Below, in pieces: positions 1 through 9,087 of a stretch of DNA of 64,000 bases; within the stretch, counting starts at the first letter, position 1; every line of letters begins with the position of its first letter. Source of the stretch: Clostridia bacterium. Lineage in GTDB: Bacteria > Bacillota > Clostridia > Christensenellales > UBA3700. The position numbers and the translations under genes are program-made. The DNA is taken from contig JAIEDA010000011.1 of NCBI GenBank assembly GCA_029068165.1, positions 188,058 to 252,057 on the forward strand. The letters are read 5' to 3'. The notes beneath the pieces were generated by a model. That model made no database searches and was not told the origin of the DNA. It saw nothing but the letters and a program-made list of their open reading frames with translations.

Positions 1-336
1 AGTCAAAAATTCAAAAGAAAAACTTATGGATTCTTTTCTAAAATAATCTCCCAACGACCAGTTGCCGAGCATTTCGAAAAACGTACAGTGAGTAGCGTCG
101 CCAACCTCGTCTATATCGCCGGTGCGCACGCATTTTTGCACGTCGCAAAGTCTATTGCCGGCAGGATGCTTTTGTCCCAAAAGATACGGGACCAACGGAT
201 GCATACCCGCAGTCGTAAAAAGTACCGAAGGATCGTTTTCGGGTATCAGCGAAGCCGACGGGATTATCTTGTGTCCCTTGGACTCGAAGAACTTCAAATA
301 TTTTTCTCTTAATTCGTAAGATTTCAACTCTTTCAT
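1..336 (-). CDS. alaS: Alanyl-tRNA synthetase, N-terminal part (cut by window edge)
   Basis: The first 112 codons of alanyl-tRNA synthetase, which charges tRNA-Ala in the cytoplasm. The reverse strand reads [17 protein letters not shown] from an ATG at 336, preceded by a GGGAG ribosome site. Class II landmarks are visible: [20 protein letters not shown], then [14 protein letters not shown] and [17 protein letters not shown]. The [11 protein letters not shown] segment places it in the branch of AlaRS seen in some Clostridia and candidate-phyla bacteria rather than the GMVQFKDVFLG type (from memory of the family). The frame is open to the window edge. It lies 207 bases downstream of argS on the same strand. 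Confidence 0.93.
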   Translation of the reverse strand, partial: MKELKSYELREKYLKFFESKGHKIIPSASLIPENDPSVLFTTAGMHPLVPYLLGQKHPAGNRLCDVQKCVRTGDIDEVGDATHCTFFEMLGNWSLGDYFRKESISFSFEFLT

Positions 337-448
337 AAATTACTCCCGCATAGAAGAATTTTCAAAATTTTCACATATATTATAATTTATCCTTTTTCAA
401 ATAGCAAGGATTTGACCGCAAGTAATAAATCATCCGCTTTATACGGCG

Positions 449-473
449 AGAGAAACGCGAATCGCGTTTCTCT
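449..473. other. Strong hairpin between argS and alaS
   Basis: A perfect inverted repeat, GAGAAACGCG-AAT-CGCGTTTCTC, lies about 70 bases downstream of argS and 113 bases upstream of alaS. No T-run follows on the reverse strand, so it is not a standard intrinsic terminator. It may protect or process the argS-alaS transcript. Apart from a TATAAT-like stretch and the alaS ribosome site, the rest of 337-543 shows nothing further. Confidence 0.4.
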
Positions 474-543
474 TGGCTTTCATAATGATAAATTTTTTAT
501 TTACTCAGTTAAGTTTAGTTTGACGATAGGAATTTCGACGTAT

Positions 544-2232
544 TTACATTTTTGCCGGCGTTGCTATACCCAGCAGTCCCAACGCGTTACTAAGCGCTTG
601 CTTCACCGATTTAGTGAGCAAAAGTCTTGCGTTTTTAATTCCCGCTTTTTCGGAATTAATTTTATACTCGAAATAGAACTTATTGAAAGCTTGCGACAGG
701 TCTACGGCAAAACGCGTCACTACGCTAGGCTCGTACTTCCTCGCGCTCTCTTTTAAAAGTTCGGGATATTTGTCCAAAAGCAATAGTATCGCCTTGCACG
801 AGTCGTTGTCAAGACCGCTAAAGTCGATTTCCTCTCCTATGCCTCCGCTCTTTTCCAAAAGGCTGTTGCATCTTGCAAAAGTGTACTGAACGTACGGTCC
901 AGTTTCGCCCTCGAAGTTGAGCACCTTGTCAAAGGAAAACGTCATATCTTTTATTCTACTGTTGTAGAGCACTCCAAACAAAACCGCGCCTACGCCTACT
1001 TGCTCGGCTATCTCTTGTTTGCCCTCGAGATCGGGATTCTTCTCGTCTATTACGGCTTTGGCTTTGGCTACGGCGGTATTGAGTACGTCCTCGAGGAAAA
1101 CGACGTTGCCCTCTCTCGTGGACATAGCTCCGCTCTCGAGCGAAACCATACCGTGCGCCACGTGTATCATATCTTTCGCCCATTCGCAACCCATCATTTC
1201 AAGCACCTTGAAAACCTGTTGGAAATGCAAATTTTGCTGATACGCTACCACGTATAAACATTTATAAAAGTCGTAAGTCTTTTTCCTGTAAAAAGCCGCC
1301 GCCATATCTCTCGTCGCGTAAAGCGTTGCGCCGTCCGAGCGTTGAAGCAAGCACGGAGGCATTGTATCGCCGTCAAACTTAACTACTCTTGCTCCGTCGC
1401 TCTCCACAAGCAAACCTTTTGCGGTGAGCTCGTCCAAGACAGGCTGCATTTTGTCATTATAGAATGACTCGCCCGCGTAGCTGTCAAACGTGATATTGAG
1501 CCTTTTATAAATTCTATCCACCTCTTTGAGCGTGATAGCTTTGAAGTACTCGAAAAGCTCGAGCGCCTCTTTATTTGAGTCCTCGATAGCCTTAAACCAC
1601 TTTCTCGCCTCGTCGCCTAAAGACGGATTTTTCTCTTCTTCTTTGTGGAACTTGACGTATATATCCACGAGCGCGCGCACGCCTCTTTTTTCTATATCGT
1701 TTCTATCGCCCCAAAGCTTGTACGCGACGATGAGCTTTCCAAACTGCGTGCCCCAATCGCCCAAGTGGTTTATTCCCACGACGTCGTAACCGAGCGTCTT
1801 GTAAATGCGGTAGATAGCTCCGCCGAGCGCGGTATTGAGCAAGTGTCCCATATGGAACGGCTTTGCGATATTCACGGACGAATAGTCTATACAAACCGTC
1901 TTGCCCTTGCCCTCGTCGCTCTTGCCGTAATTAGCGCCCGCTTTGAGCACTCCGTCCAAGACTTCGCGAGCGTAAAGCGCGTTGTCGAAAGTGAAGTTTA
2001 CAAAGCCCGCAACCGATTGTACGTCCTTTATCATTCCGCCTTTGCTTACGCTGTCAGCTATCGCGTCGGCAATAGCCATAGGCGATTTTTTCATTTCCTT
2101 TGCAAGCTTAAAACACGGTATGCACAAATCTCCCATACTTGCGTCTTTGGGTTGAGTTATTAAATCGTAAACGCTTTGTTTGTCCAAGCCGTCTAAAGTT
2201 ATTCTATCAATTATCAGTCGTTTGTAATCCAT
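544..2232 (-). CDS. argS: Arginyl-tRNA synthetase
   Basis: Class I synthetase that attaches arginine to tRNA-Arg. The 562-residue length is normal for the family. The HIGH motif appears as HMGH at residues 127-130 and the KMSKS loop as MSTR at 370-373, the form common in ArgRS. A TGPYVQYTFAR segment marks the start of the anticodon-binding DALR region. The N-terminal Add-1-like domain occupies roughly residues 1-85. The ATG at 2232 follows a GAGG ribosome site. It sits 17 bases after ychF on the same strand, in a likely plsY-ychF-argS transcription unit leading toward alaS. Confidence 0.96.
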   Translation of the reverse strand: MDYKRLIIDRITLDGLDKQSVYDLITQPKDASMGDLCIPCFKLAKEMKKSPMAIADAIADSVSKGGMIKDVQSVAGFVNFTFDNALYAREVLDGVLKAGANYGKSDEGKGKTVCIDYSSVNIAKPFHMGHLLNTALGGAIYRIYKTLGYDVVGINHLGDWGTQFGKLIVAYKLWGDRNDIEKRGVRALVDIYVKFHKEEEKNPSLGDEARKWFKAIEDSNKEALELFEYFKAITLKEVDRIYKRLNITFDSYAGESFYNDKMQPVLDELTAKGLLVESDGARVVKFDGDTMPPCLLQRSDGATLYATRDMAAAFYRKKTYDFYKCLYVVAYQQNLHFQQVFKVLEMMGCEWAKDMIHVAHGMVSLESGAMSTREGNVVFLEDVLNTAVAKAKAVIDEKNPDLEGKQEIAEQVGVGAVLFGVLYNSRIKDMTFSFDKVLNFEGETGPYVQYTFARCNSLLEKSGGIGEEIDFSGLDNDSCKAILLLLDKYPELLKESARKYEPSVVTRFAVDLSQAFNKFYFEYKINSEKAGIKNARLLLTKSVKQALSNALGLLGIATPAKM

Positions 2233-2249
2233 ATTATCCTCGATATTTT

Positions 2250-3341
2250 CTATACGTTAAAGCGGAAAAGCACGACGTCGCCGTCTTTTATGACGTAGTC
2301 TTTGCCTTCGCTCCTGACCTTGCCCTTTTCCTTTGCGGCCACGTAAGAACCGCACTCAAGAAGCGTTTGCCAATCTACGATTTCCGCGCGAATAAATCCT
2401 TTTTCAAAATCGCTGTGGATTTTACCTGCCGCCTGCGGAGCTTTCGTACCTCTCGTAATCGTCCAAGCTCGCGTTTCTTTCTCGCCGGCGGTGAGATAGC
2501 TTATCAGCCCGAGCAGGTCGTAACAAGCGGTAACGAGCTGGTCCAGTCCGCTCTTTTCTATACCGTATTCCTCTTGGAAAAGCGCCTTGTCCTCGCCGTC
2601 CAAAGACGATAGTTCCTCTTCGAGTTTTGCGCAAATAACTACGGTTTTAGCGCCTTGTTTCGCCGCGTATTCTTTGACCGACTTAACGTAAGAATTGTCC
2701 TCTTTTGATACTTCGTCTTCGCTTATATTCGCGGCGTAAATAACGGGTTTTGCCGTCAGCAAAAACAAATCTCTCGCAAGCTCTCTTTCCTCTTCGCTCA
2801 TCTCGATAAGCCTAGCCGGCACTCCCTTTTCAAGCTCGGCGTATATCCTGTCCATAAGCTCGGCTTCAACGATATATTTCTTGTCGCCGCCCTTTGCCGA
2901 CGTCCTCGCTTTGTTGGCGCGTTTTTGCACGCTCTCCATATCGGCGAAAATAAGTTCGAATTCAATAGTTTCTATATCTCTAAGCGGATTTACGCTGCCG
3001 TCGACGTGAGTGATGTTCGCGTCGTCGAAACACCTCACGACGTGGACTATAGCGTCTACTTCTCTTATGTGCGAAAGGAATTTGTTGCCAAGTCCTTCGC
3101 CCCTCGACGCGCCTTTGACGAGTCCGGCTATGTCGACAAATTCCAAGACCGTCGGCGTAACTTTCTTGCTGTTGTACAACGCGGCGAGTTTGTCAAGCCT
3201 ATCGTCAGGCACTGCTACCACGCCGACGTTGGGTTCTATCGTGCAAAAGGGATAGTTCGCGCTCTCAGCGCCAGCTTGCGTTATAGCGTTAAACAACGTG
3301 CTCTTGCCCACGTTGGGAAGTCCTACTACTCCGAGTTTCAT
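2250..3341 (-). CDS. ychF: Ribosome-binding ATPase YchF/OLA1
   Basis: A 363-residue TRAFAC-class P-loop protein of the Obg-related YchF family, which binds ribosomes and prefers ATP to GTP. The G1 loop GLPNVGKST is at residues 6-14 and the switch region VDIAGLVKGASRGEGLG follows. The guanine-specificity motif NKxD is replaced by NISEDE, as expected for this ATP-selective family. A C-terminal TGS-like domain (TRGTKAPQAAGKIHSDFEKG) closes the protein. The start follows an AGAGGT site. It is 34 bases after plsY. Confidence 0.95.
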   Translation of the reverse strand: MKLGVVGLPNVGKSTLFNAITQAGAESANYPFCTIEPNVGVVAVPDDRLDKLAALYNSKKVTPTVLEFVDIAGLVKGASRGEGLGNKFLSHIREVDAIVHVVRCFDDANITHVDGSVNPLRDIETIEFELIFADMESVQKRANKARTSAKGGDKKYIVEAELMDRIYAELEKGVPARLIEMSEEERELARDLFLLTAKPVIYAANISEDEVSKEDNSYVKSVKEYAAKQGAKTVVICAKLEEELSSLDGEDKALFQEEYGIEKSGLDQLVTACYDLLGLISYLTAGEKETRAWTITRGTKAPQAAGKIHSDFEKGFIRAEIVDWQTLLECGSYVAAKEKGKVRSEGKDYVIKDGDVVLFRFNV

Positions 3342-3375
3342 ACGTACCTCTCTTAATATAGAATTGCTTTTTTAT

Positions 3376-4059
3376 CTAATCGTTTCGAGCTTCGTCGTCG
3401 CTCTTTTCCTGAGCGTTCTCTTGCTCGTCGCCGAGCGGTTTTACTTCGTTCTTACCGACGATGCTCAGCGTGTTTTCTTTGCCGCGAATAAATCTCTTTA
3501 CGTTGTCTTTGTGCCTGTATATCACAAGCGCCCACACTACCAACAAAAGCACTATGGACGCGATACTGCTTCTATACTTTACGCAGTTGACTACCGTCAA
3601 CGCAGTCACCGCCAAATACGAACCAATAAAGCCTATCTTGCATACGAGTAGATATAGAATAAGAGCTAGAAAAACGCAAGGTCCGACTATTGGGGTCGCT
3701 ACCATAAACATACCCAGCGACGTCGCTACGCCCTTGCCGCCCTTAAACTTTGTGTATACGGGAAAAATATGACCGATGACCGTCACCGCGCCCAGTATGA
3801 GCATCCATTCGGTAGAACCGCCGTCGACGGCAAACCTGCCTATAAGCGAAAAAACCGCGCCTTTCGCGCAGTCGAACGCAAACGTCAACGCGCCCCAACC
3901 CTTTCCTATCGAACGCATTACGTTCATAGTGCCGGGATTGCCGCTTCCCAATTTTTTCACGTTTTTGCCCTTGATTTTGCCAACGATAGTCGCCATATTT
4001 ATCGCGCCTATCAAATACGCGGCTATTACAAGGAATATTTTAAGAAAAATATTCGCCAT
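3376..4059 (-). CDS. plsY: Acyl-phosphate glycerol-3-phosphate acyltransferase PlsY
   Basis: Integral membrane enzyme that makes lysophosphatidic acid from acyl-phosphate and glycerol-3-phosphate, the first step of bacterial phospholipid synthesis. All three PlsY motifs are readable: GSGNPGTMNVMR near residue 38, FKGGKGVATSLG near 105, and HKDNVKRFIRGKE near 180. About five hydrophobic segments are present. The 227-residue protein has an extra hydrophilic C-terminal tail of roughly 30 acidic residues beyond the usual end. The ATG follows a GGAG site. First gene of the leftward run. Confidence 0.95.
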   Translation of the reverse strand: MANIFLKIFLVIAAYLIGAINMATIVGKIKGKNVKKLGSGNPGTMNVMRSIGKGWGALTFAFDCAKGAVFSLIGRFAVDGGSTEWMLILGAVTVIGHIFPVYTKFKGGKGVATSLGMFMVATPIVGPCVFLALILYLLVCKIGFIGSYLAVTALTVVNCVKYRSSIASIVLLLVVWALVIYRHKDNVKRFIRGKENTLSIVGKNEVKPLGDEQENAQEKSDDEARND

Positions 4060-4288
4060 ATTATCTCCGATTTAAGTCTTTGTCATTATTTTAACATAAA
4101 TAACTAATTTGCACAACGGTTTGCAAATAAATGTTTGAGTTATTAATCTCTAAATTTTTGTGGCGTAGGTGTCGATTAACCCAATCAACGTTAAATTTTT
4201 AAAACTAACTCGGATATTTCGGCGATAATTAGCGATATTCCCCAAACGCTGAGAAAATCCCGCAAAAACCGTTAAAAACCGTTTATCG

Positions 4289-4318
4289 TTGACTTTTAGT
4301 CTTTTTATATAATATAAT
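4289..4318 (+). promoter_or_regulatory. Sigma-A-type promoter for the lipoprotein/radical-SAM pair
   Basis: TTGACT (4289-4294) and TATAAT (4313-4318) are separated by 18 bp, with transcription expected to begin near 4325 and a GAGAGGAAG ribosome site just before the ATG at 4347. The rest of the divergent gap 4060-4288 contains AT-rich sequence and the upstream side of plsY, with no further feature seen. Confidence 0.7.
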
Positions 4319-4346
4319 CAATATACTGATTAAAGAGAGGAAGTTT

Positions 4347-5405
4347 ATGAAAAAAATAATTATATCGATAATCGTAGCTATTACTATAGTTACCCTAGTA
4401 CTACTTGCGGGCTGCACACCTCCGCCCGAAACTACCGAAGTCGATCTCAATTTTGACGGACTGGGTTCCAAACCCAACGACGCCGCCGCAGCAAACGCGA
4501 CTGCCGTCGATAAATCAAAAATTACGTTCAGCGAGGAACAAACCGATAACGCGGACGTGCTTAATTCAATCGTCTACATAATAGGTTTATCAAACCAAAA
4601 CAATATGAACGCCGACTTCTACGCCGCCGCAGCATACGGCACCGGCGACGCGAAGATTAAATTCGGTTCCGACATCGTTGGTTCTATGGATATTCGCGAT
4701 TGGAGAATTTACGACAACGGCGAATACTTCTTCGACTCCTACGGACTCGTAGTAGGCGGATATACGATCAAGTCCGACGGCTCGCACGGTTCGGTTTCGG
4801 ACGCTATTCTCAATCCTATCAGCGGCGTGCTCAACTACACGAAGCGTATTTACTCGCCCGATAGCGAAACGTTTTACATTTCTAATAACGGCGAATCGAG
4901 CAACGATTCTTTCTTGCTCTTCCCCTCGGTTGACGCCATAACCTATAAAAAGCCTAAGTCGAAAAAAAAGACTTTGGATGAATTTATAGAATACAACTAC
5001 AACCGCGAGAGCTTCAGGGAATACAGTTCGGACAATTTCACCGTGGAAAACGCAATAGTTACCGGCTCGTTGACCTACGACGAAGAGAAAGGCATTTATA
5101 CCATTGAATGTACGTTAAACTGCGAAGACGAAAAAGTACTCGATCTTTCTACGAAAAGCATGATTGAAAGCTGCGGCTCGGATATCTTTAGATACGTAGA
5201 AAAAACTATAACTCTCGAGATATGGGAATGCGGTCTTATAAGGCGCTATTACAATACCAATATTTGGGAAGCAACGTTGCTCCCGAAATCGCTAAAGGTC
5301 AAAGGTTCAAGCGATTCGAAATACGAACAGCTCTTTACCTACAACAAGGACGGCTTGGAACTGCTCAACGTTCCCGATGAAATCAAAAAGGCTATGATGG
5401 CGTAG
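4347..5405 (+). CDS. Putative lipoprotein of unknown function
   Basis: A 352-residue secreted lipoprotein. The N-terminus has a basic start, a hydrophobic run and a lipobox LLAGC with the lipidated Cys near residue 22, followed by a Thr/Pro/Asn-rich linker. The remainder is a mixed beta-rich, Tyr/Asn-rich region with no family I recognise; a DAITYKKPKSKKKTLDEFIE stretch lies mid-protein. Its TAG stop overlaps the GTG start of the next gene by one base, so the two are translationally coupled. Function unknown; anchoring outside the membrane is inferred from the lipobox. Confidence 0.8.
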   Translation: MKKIIISIIVAITIVTLVLLAGCTPPPETTEVDLNFDGLGSKPNDAAAANATAVDKSKITFSEEQTDNADVLNSIVYIIGLSNQNNMNADFYAAAAYGTGDAKIKFGSDIVGSMDIRDWRIYDNGEYFFDSYGLVVGGYTIKSDGSHGSVSDAILNPISGVLNYTKRIYSPDSETFYISNNGESSNDSFLLFPSVDAITYKKPKSKKKTLDEFIEYNYNRESFREYSSDNFTVENAIVTGSLTYDEEKGIYTIECTLNCEDEKVLDLSTKSMIESCGSDIFRYVEKTITLEIWECGLIRRYYNTNIWEATLLPKSLKVKGSSDSKYEQLFTYNKDGLELLNVPDEIKKAMMA

Positions 5406-6277
5406 TGAACCTGTGTAATTCCTGTCCGAGAAAATGCAACGCGGATAGAAGTAAGAGCGTAGGCTACTGCTCTCAGCAAGGTCTAAAATTAGCAAGAGTT
5501 TCCCTGCACCGCTGGGAAGAACCGATTGTTTCGGGAAATCGCGGAAGCGGAACGGTTTTCTTTAGCGGTTGCAACCTAAAATGCGTTTATTGTCAAAACT
5601 TCGAAATATCTCGAGGAAAAGGCATAGAAATAACTCCCCGACGTCTAGCCGTTGCTTTCAAGCGGCTCGTCGACGCGGGAGCGCATAATATCAATTTAGT
5701 TACTCCTACCCATTTCATAGACGAAATCCTATCGTCGTTTGAACTTTATAAGCCGCCTATTCCAATCGTGTACAACTGCGGCGGCTACGAAAGCCTATCC
5801 ACCCTTGAAAAACTTAAAAACGTAGTGGACGTGTTCCTGCCCGACTTCAAGTACGCCGACAACGCTTTAGCGAGAAAATACAGCAACTGCGCGGACTACT
5901 TTGAAATATGTACCGAGGCAATCTTAAAGATGCGACAGCTGCAACCTAAAGACGAGTTTAAAGACGGACTTATTCAACGCGGCTTGATAATACGGCATCT
6001 CGTACTCCCAAGCAATATCGACAACACTAAAGCAGTACTTGATTGGATAGCCGAAAATCTCTCGCCCGATACGTTTATCTCGCTGATGGGACAGTATACC
6101 CCCTACGGCAAGGCAAGCGAGTATAAAGAGCTTTCCCGCCCGTTGCTGCCGCTCGAATATAAGATAGCGGTATCGTATGCCCAAAAGCTCGGATTTGAAA
6201 ACGCTTTTATTCAAGACTTAAGCAGCGCTTCGACGGCTTTTATTCCCGATTTTGACAATACTGAAATTGAGTTTTAA
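5405..6277 (+). CDS. Radical SAM protein, PflX/COG1313-like activating-enzyme family
   Basis: A 290-residue radical SAM protein. The cluster motif CNLKCVYC is near residues 56-63 in the context VFFSGCNLKCVYCQNFEISR, which matches PflX-type proteins related to pyruvate-formate-lyase activases. The N-terminus carries a second Cys set, CNSCPRKC followed by GYC, typical of that group. The start is GTG, overlapping the TAG of the lipoprotein gene by one base. The substrate is unknown. No glycyl-radical enzyme gene lies nearby. Radical SAM membership is clear; the subfamily is from memory. Confidence 0.85.
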   Translation: MNLCNSCPRKCNADRSKSVGYCSQQGLKLARVSLHRWEEPIVSGNRGSGTVFFSGCNLKCVYCQNFEISRGKGIEITPRRLAVAFKRLVDAGAHNINLVTPTHFIDEILSSFELYKPPIPIVYNCGGYESLSTLEKLKNVVDVFLPDFKYADNALARKYSNCADYFEICTEAILKMRQLQPKDEFKDGLIQRGLIIRHLVLPSNIDNTKAVLDWIAENLSPDTFISLMGQYTPYGKASEYKELSRPLLPLEYKIAVSYAQKLGFENAFIQDLSSASTAFIPDFDNTEIEF

Positions 6278-6355
6278 ATCGCAACAAACGTTGATCTCGA
6301 TAAGCGGAGTCAAAGATTTCTCTTTGCTATCAATATGCTATATCAATATACAAAA

Positions 6356-6380
6356 GCCGCGCCCCAAAACGGGGCGCGGC
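6356..6380 (-). terminator. Intrinsic terminator between convergent genes
   Basis: GCCGCGCCCC and GGGGCGCGGC form a 10-bp stem around a 5-base loop, followed on the reverse strand by TTTTGT. It lies just past the stop of the leftward membrane-protein gene and also faces the end of the radical SAM gene. Confidence 0.85.
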
Positions 6381-6401
6381 AATTATATCGGTGAGCGTGA
6401 T

Positions 6402-8900
6402 TTAGATCTTACGCCAAATCTTATAAACTTCTCCTCCCGAAAGCGCTATCATCTTAAGCGCGTTGATCGTGATTTCGTCGGCGTAAACTTTGAGTTTCTT
6501 GTTTATTTTCGCGCCGTCCTCTACGATTAGATAGTTGGCGTTGTTTGCTCCGATACCGCATTCGCGCACGGTGTCAATCGTAACGATGTCGCCGTCCTCA
6601 AAGTGAGATACAATCTCGTCAAGCGTAACGGTCGTCTTGATAAATCTTGTAGAGTTGCTTGCTTCCATAGAGATGTCGGCAAGAAGTTCGGCAAAATCAT
6701 CGGGAAGCTGTTCAACGTCCTCGAATTTGATTTCGTCGCGTATCATATAACCGTATCCCTTTCTTGCAGTCAACGTCAAGTCAGCTGCCGACAAATCTTC
6801 GCTGAAATCAGCGTTCTTGTATTTAGCTTTCTTTAGTACGCCTACCTTTTCGGCTAACATAGCGATAAGTTCCTTCGCCCTGCTTACCGACTGCTTGGAA
6901 CGAATCGGAAGCATCGTCGGGATTTCCGCAAAAGCTTTCTTTTCGCTCATATCCTTGTGGTGGAAGTACTTCGTATCAAGAGTAGTCGGGTCAAGCGCAA
7001 GATAGAGTTTCATAGTCTTGCCGTTGATAACTATTCTTGCTATCACGTCCCTGCCCTTGGTGAAGTTTTCCTTGGTCTTGCTTATCCTGCTTCTTAAAGC
7101 GTAGGAATAAAATTCGTTTTTGATTTCCGAATAGAAGTTCTTGATATCGTCGGAAGCAAGTTTCATCTTCGTTATGAAATCAAATCTCGGTCTAATCGAG
7201 GCTACCGCAACTTCTTCTTCCTCTTCCTCGTCGTCGCCGTCTACGTCCTCTTCTTCAACGGTTTCTTCGACGGCTTCTTCTACCGCTTCAACGGGAGCGG
7301 GTTCCTCAACGGGAGCAGGTTCTTCAACCTTTTCTTCCACTGGCTCGGGAGCGGGTTGCTCTTCCACGACTTCCTCTACGGGAGCGGGTTCTTCAATAGG
7401 AGCGGGCTCTTCTACTACCGGCTCTTCGGGAATCGGTTCTTCTACGACAGGCTCTTCAACGGGCTGAACAATCGGCTCTTCAATAGGAGCAGGCTCTTCT
7501 ACTACCTCTTCAGCGGGTTCTTCAACGGGTTGCGCCTCTACAGGTTGCTCGTCTAAGACGGGTTCTATCGGAGTTTCTTCGGACTTGACCTCGTCCTCGA
7601 TTTCGCCGCCTACGGTTTCGACTTTAACGTAGTACTTTTTATAGAAGGTATACTGACAAAGAACCAACCAAATTACGCCGACTACGCCGCTTCCTATAGA
7701 AAGATAAAGCATCATCCACAATTTGCTCGTGAAGAAGTTGAGCAACGTGCCGATAGCGAACAGTATAAATATGTACGGCATACAGTCTACTATGTTGACT
7801 CTTCCTCTTACTATTCTTATGAACAGTCCTACTATCATAAGTACGAGCGCAACCGCAGCAAACGCCATCGTAACGATTTTCTCCGTTTGCGAAGCCTCAA
7901 ATTCGAATTTTTCAAGCATTTCCGATTTGGTTACGATAAGGATAAGCAAAATACCTACCATACACAAAGTGGATATAAACAGCGTGTACTTGGAGAATAT
8001 TACCTTGAGGTACATTCCTATATGAGATTTAGCTTGGTATCTCGCGTCGTCGTTCTTGCCCTGCTCTTTGTGCTTATACATAATAAGTCTTATCGTCAGC
8101 AAAATCAGTACGAATAAAGTCACGACAACGGTCAATATAGCCGTTTCGTCAAACGTCTTAAAGTGATTGAGAATCACGCATTGCAAAATAAGTCCGAAAC
8201 ACAAAAGCAAACTTATCAATAAAAACGCGTCCAACGAACAAACTCTCCGCTTCTTCCTGTTGTCTATCATCCAAATGATCAGCAAAGCTCCCAAAAGCGC
8301 CATCATTACGATAACCATAAGCTTGTTGTTGCGTACGAAATCTATTCCGTCTACAATGTCGGAAGCAAAGAATATTACGTAGAAAATACAGGTGATTGGC
8401 AATATCGTGATAATGTTGAAGTACTTGAGGAGCGAAGTAACGTAACCGCCCACCTTTTCTTTGCGGGTCACTTCGGGTACGGCCTTTACTTTCGCAGGTT
8501 TTCCATTCTCGGACTTCTCTTTCTTAGACTTCTTATCTTTTTTGGATTTCTTGCCGTCTGGATTTTCCTCACTGACAGGAGCTGGCTCTTCCGCAGGTTT
8601 TGCCTCGTCCGTCGGAGCTGCTTGTTCCGCGGGCTTGACTTCCTCAAGCGGAGCGTTCTCTTCCGCTTTAGGTTCCGTCTCGGAATTCTTATCTTTCTTG
8701 GACTTTTTGTCCTTTTTCTCTTTTTCTTTCTTGGGTTTCTTTCCGTCGCTCTTTTCTTCAGCAGGCGTAGCGGCAGTTTCTTCCGCGGGCTTCGCTTCCT
8801 CGGCAGGCTTTACCTCGTCGAGCGGCGCAATCTCTTCCGCCGACTTCGCGTCGTCGGTAAGCGCAAGCGTAGCTTCGTCCTTGATTTCTTCTGATTTCAT
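6402..8900 (-). CDS. Multi-pass membrane protein with charged linkers and a C-terminal uL15-like domain
   Basis: An 832-residue protein. Residues 1-150 are a low-complexity cytosolic tail rich in Lys, Glu, Pro and Ala. About eight hydrophobic segments follow (roughly 160-430). A Glu/Pro/Val-rich repetitive linker spans about 450-570, and a folded basic domain occupies the last 260 residues. The end, VTIDTVRECGIGA...KLKVYADEITINALKMI..SGGEVYKI, resembles the C-terminal half of ribosomal protein uL15 (the VTpe.LkeaGl...LtVkAh.fS.sAke.IeaaGG pattern). The ATG at 8900 follows a GGGGG site. Function unknown. The linker DNA (about 7200-7560) is internally repetitive. Confidence 0.82.
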   Translation of the reverse strand: MKSEEIKDEATLALTDDAKSAEEIAPLDEVKPAEEAKPAEETAATPAEEKSDGKKPKKEKEKKDKKSKKDKNSETEPKAEENAPLEEVKPAEQAAPTDEAKPAEEPAPVSEENPDGKKSKKDKKSKKEKSENGKPAKVKAVPEVTRKEKVGGYVTSLLKYFNIITILPITCIFYVIFFASDIVDGIDFVRNNKLMVIVMMALLGALLIIWMIDNRKKRRVCSLDAFLLISLLLCFGLILQCVILNHFKTFDETAILTVVVTLFVLILLTIRLIMYKHKEQGKNDDARYQAKSHIGMYLKVIFSKYTLFISTLCMVGILLILIVTKSEMLEKFEFEASQTEKIVTMAFAAVALVLMIVGLFIRIVRGRVNIVDCMPYIFILFAIGTLLNFFTSKLWMMLYLSIGSGVVGVIWLVLCQYTFYKKYYVKVETVGGEIEDEVKSEETPIEPVLDEQPVEAQPVEEPAEEVVEEPAPIEEPIVQPVEEPVVEEPIPEEPVVEEPAPIEEPAPVEEVVEEQPAPEPVEEKVEEPAPVEEPAPVEAVEEAVEETVEEEDVDGDDEEEEEEVAVASIRPRFDFITKMKLASDDIKNFYSEIKNEFYSYALRSRISKTKENFTKGRDVIARIVINGKTMKLYLALDPTTLDTKYFHHKDMSEKKAFAEIPTMLPIRSKQSVSRAKELIAMLAEKVGVLKKAKYKNADFSEDLSAADLTLTARKGYGYMIRDEIKFEDVEQLPDDFAELLADISMEASNSTRFIKTTVTLDEIVSHFEDGDIVTIDTVRECGIGANNANYLIVEDGAKINKKLKVYADEITINALKMIALSGGEVYKIWRKI

Positions 8901-9087
8901 ATATCCCCCTTAATACGAACCGAAAGCGACGATTTTTGCCGTCGGTCGATATCTATATTATATTATAAACGGCTCTCGAAAAGCAAACCTTTTGCAAAAA
9001 TTCCCCTCGCCGTTTGCCTTTTATTTGATTATAGCATTTATTTTATTATATTTCAATAGCAAATCAATAGCAAATTTTGCCTTTATT

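Noticed and set aside
61..110. Possible frameshift in alaS at the HCTFFEML motif
   Set aside because: A recount shows five Ts in the run, which keeps the frame intact; it was a reading slip, not a lesion.
7141..7560. Forward-strand Ser/Gly-rich frames opposite the membrane-protein linker
   Set aside because: They are shadows of the Glu/Pro-rich repeats on the reverse strand, without ribosome sites.
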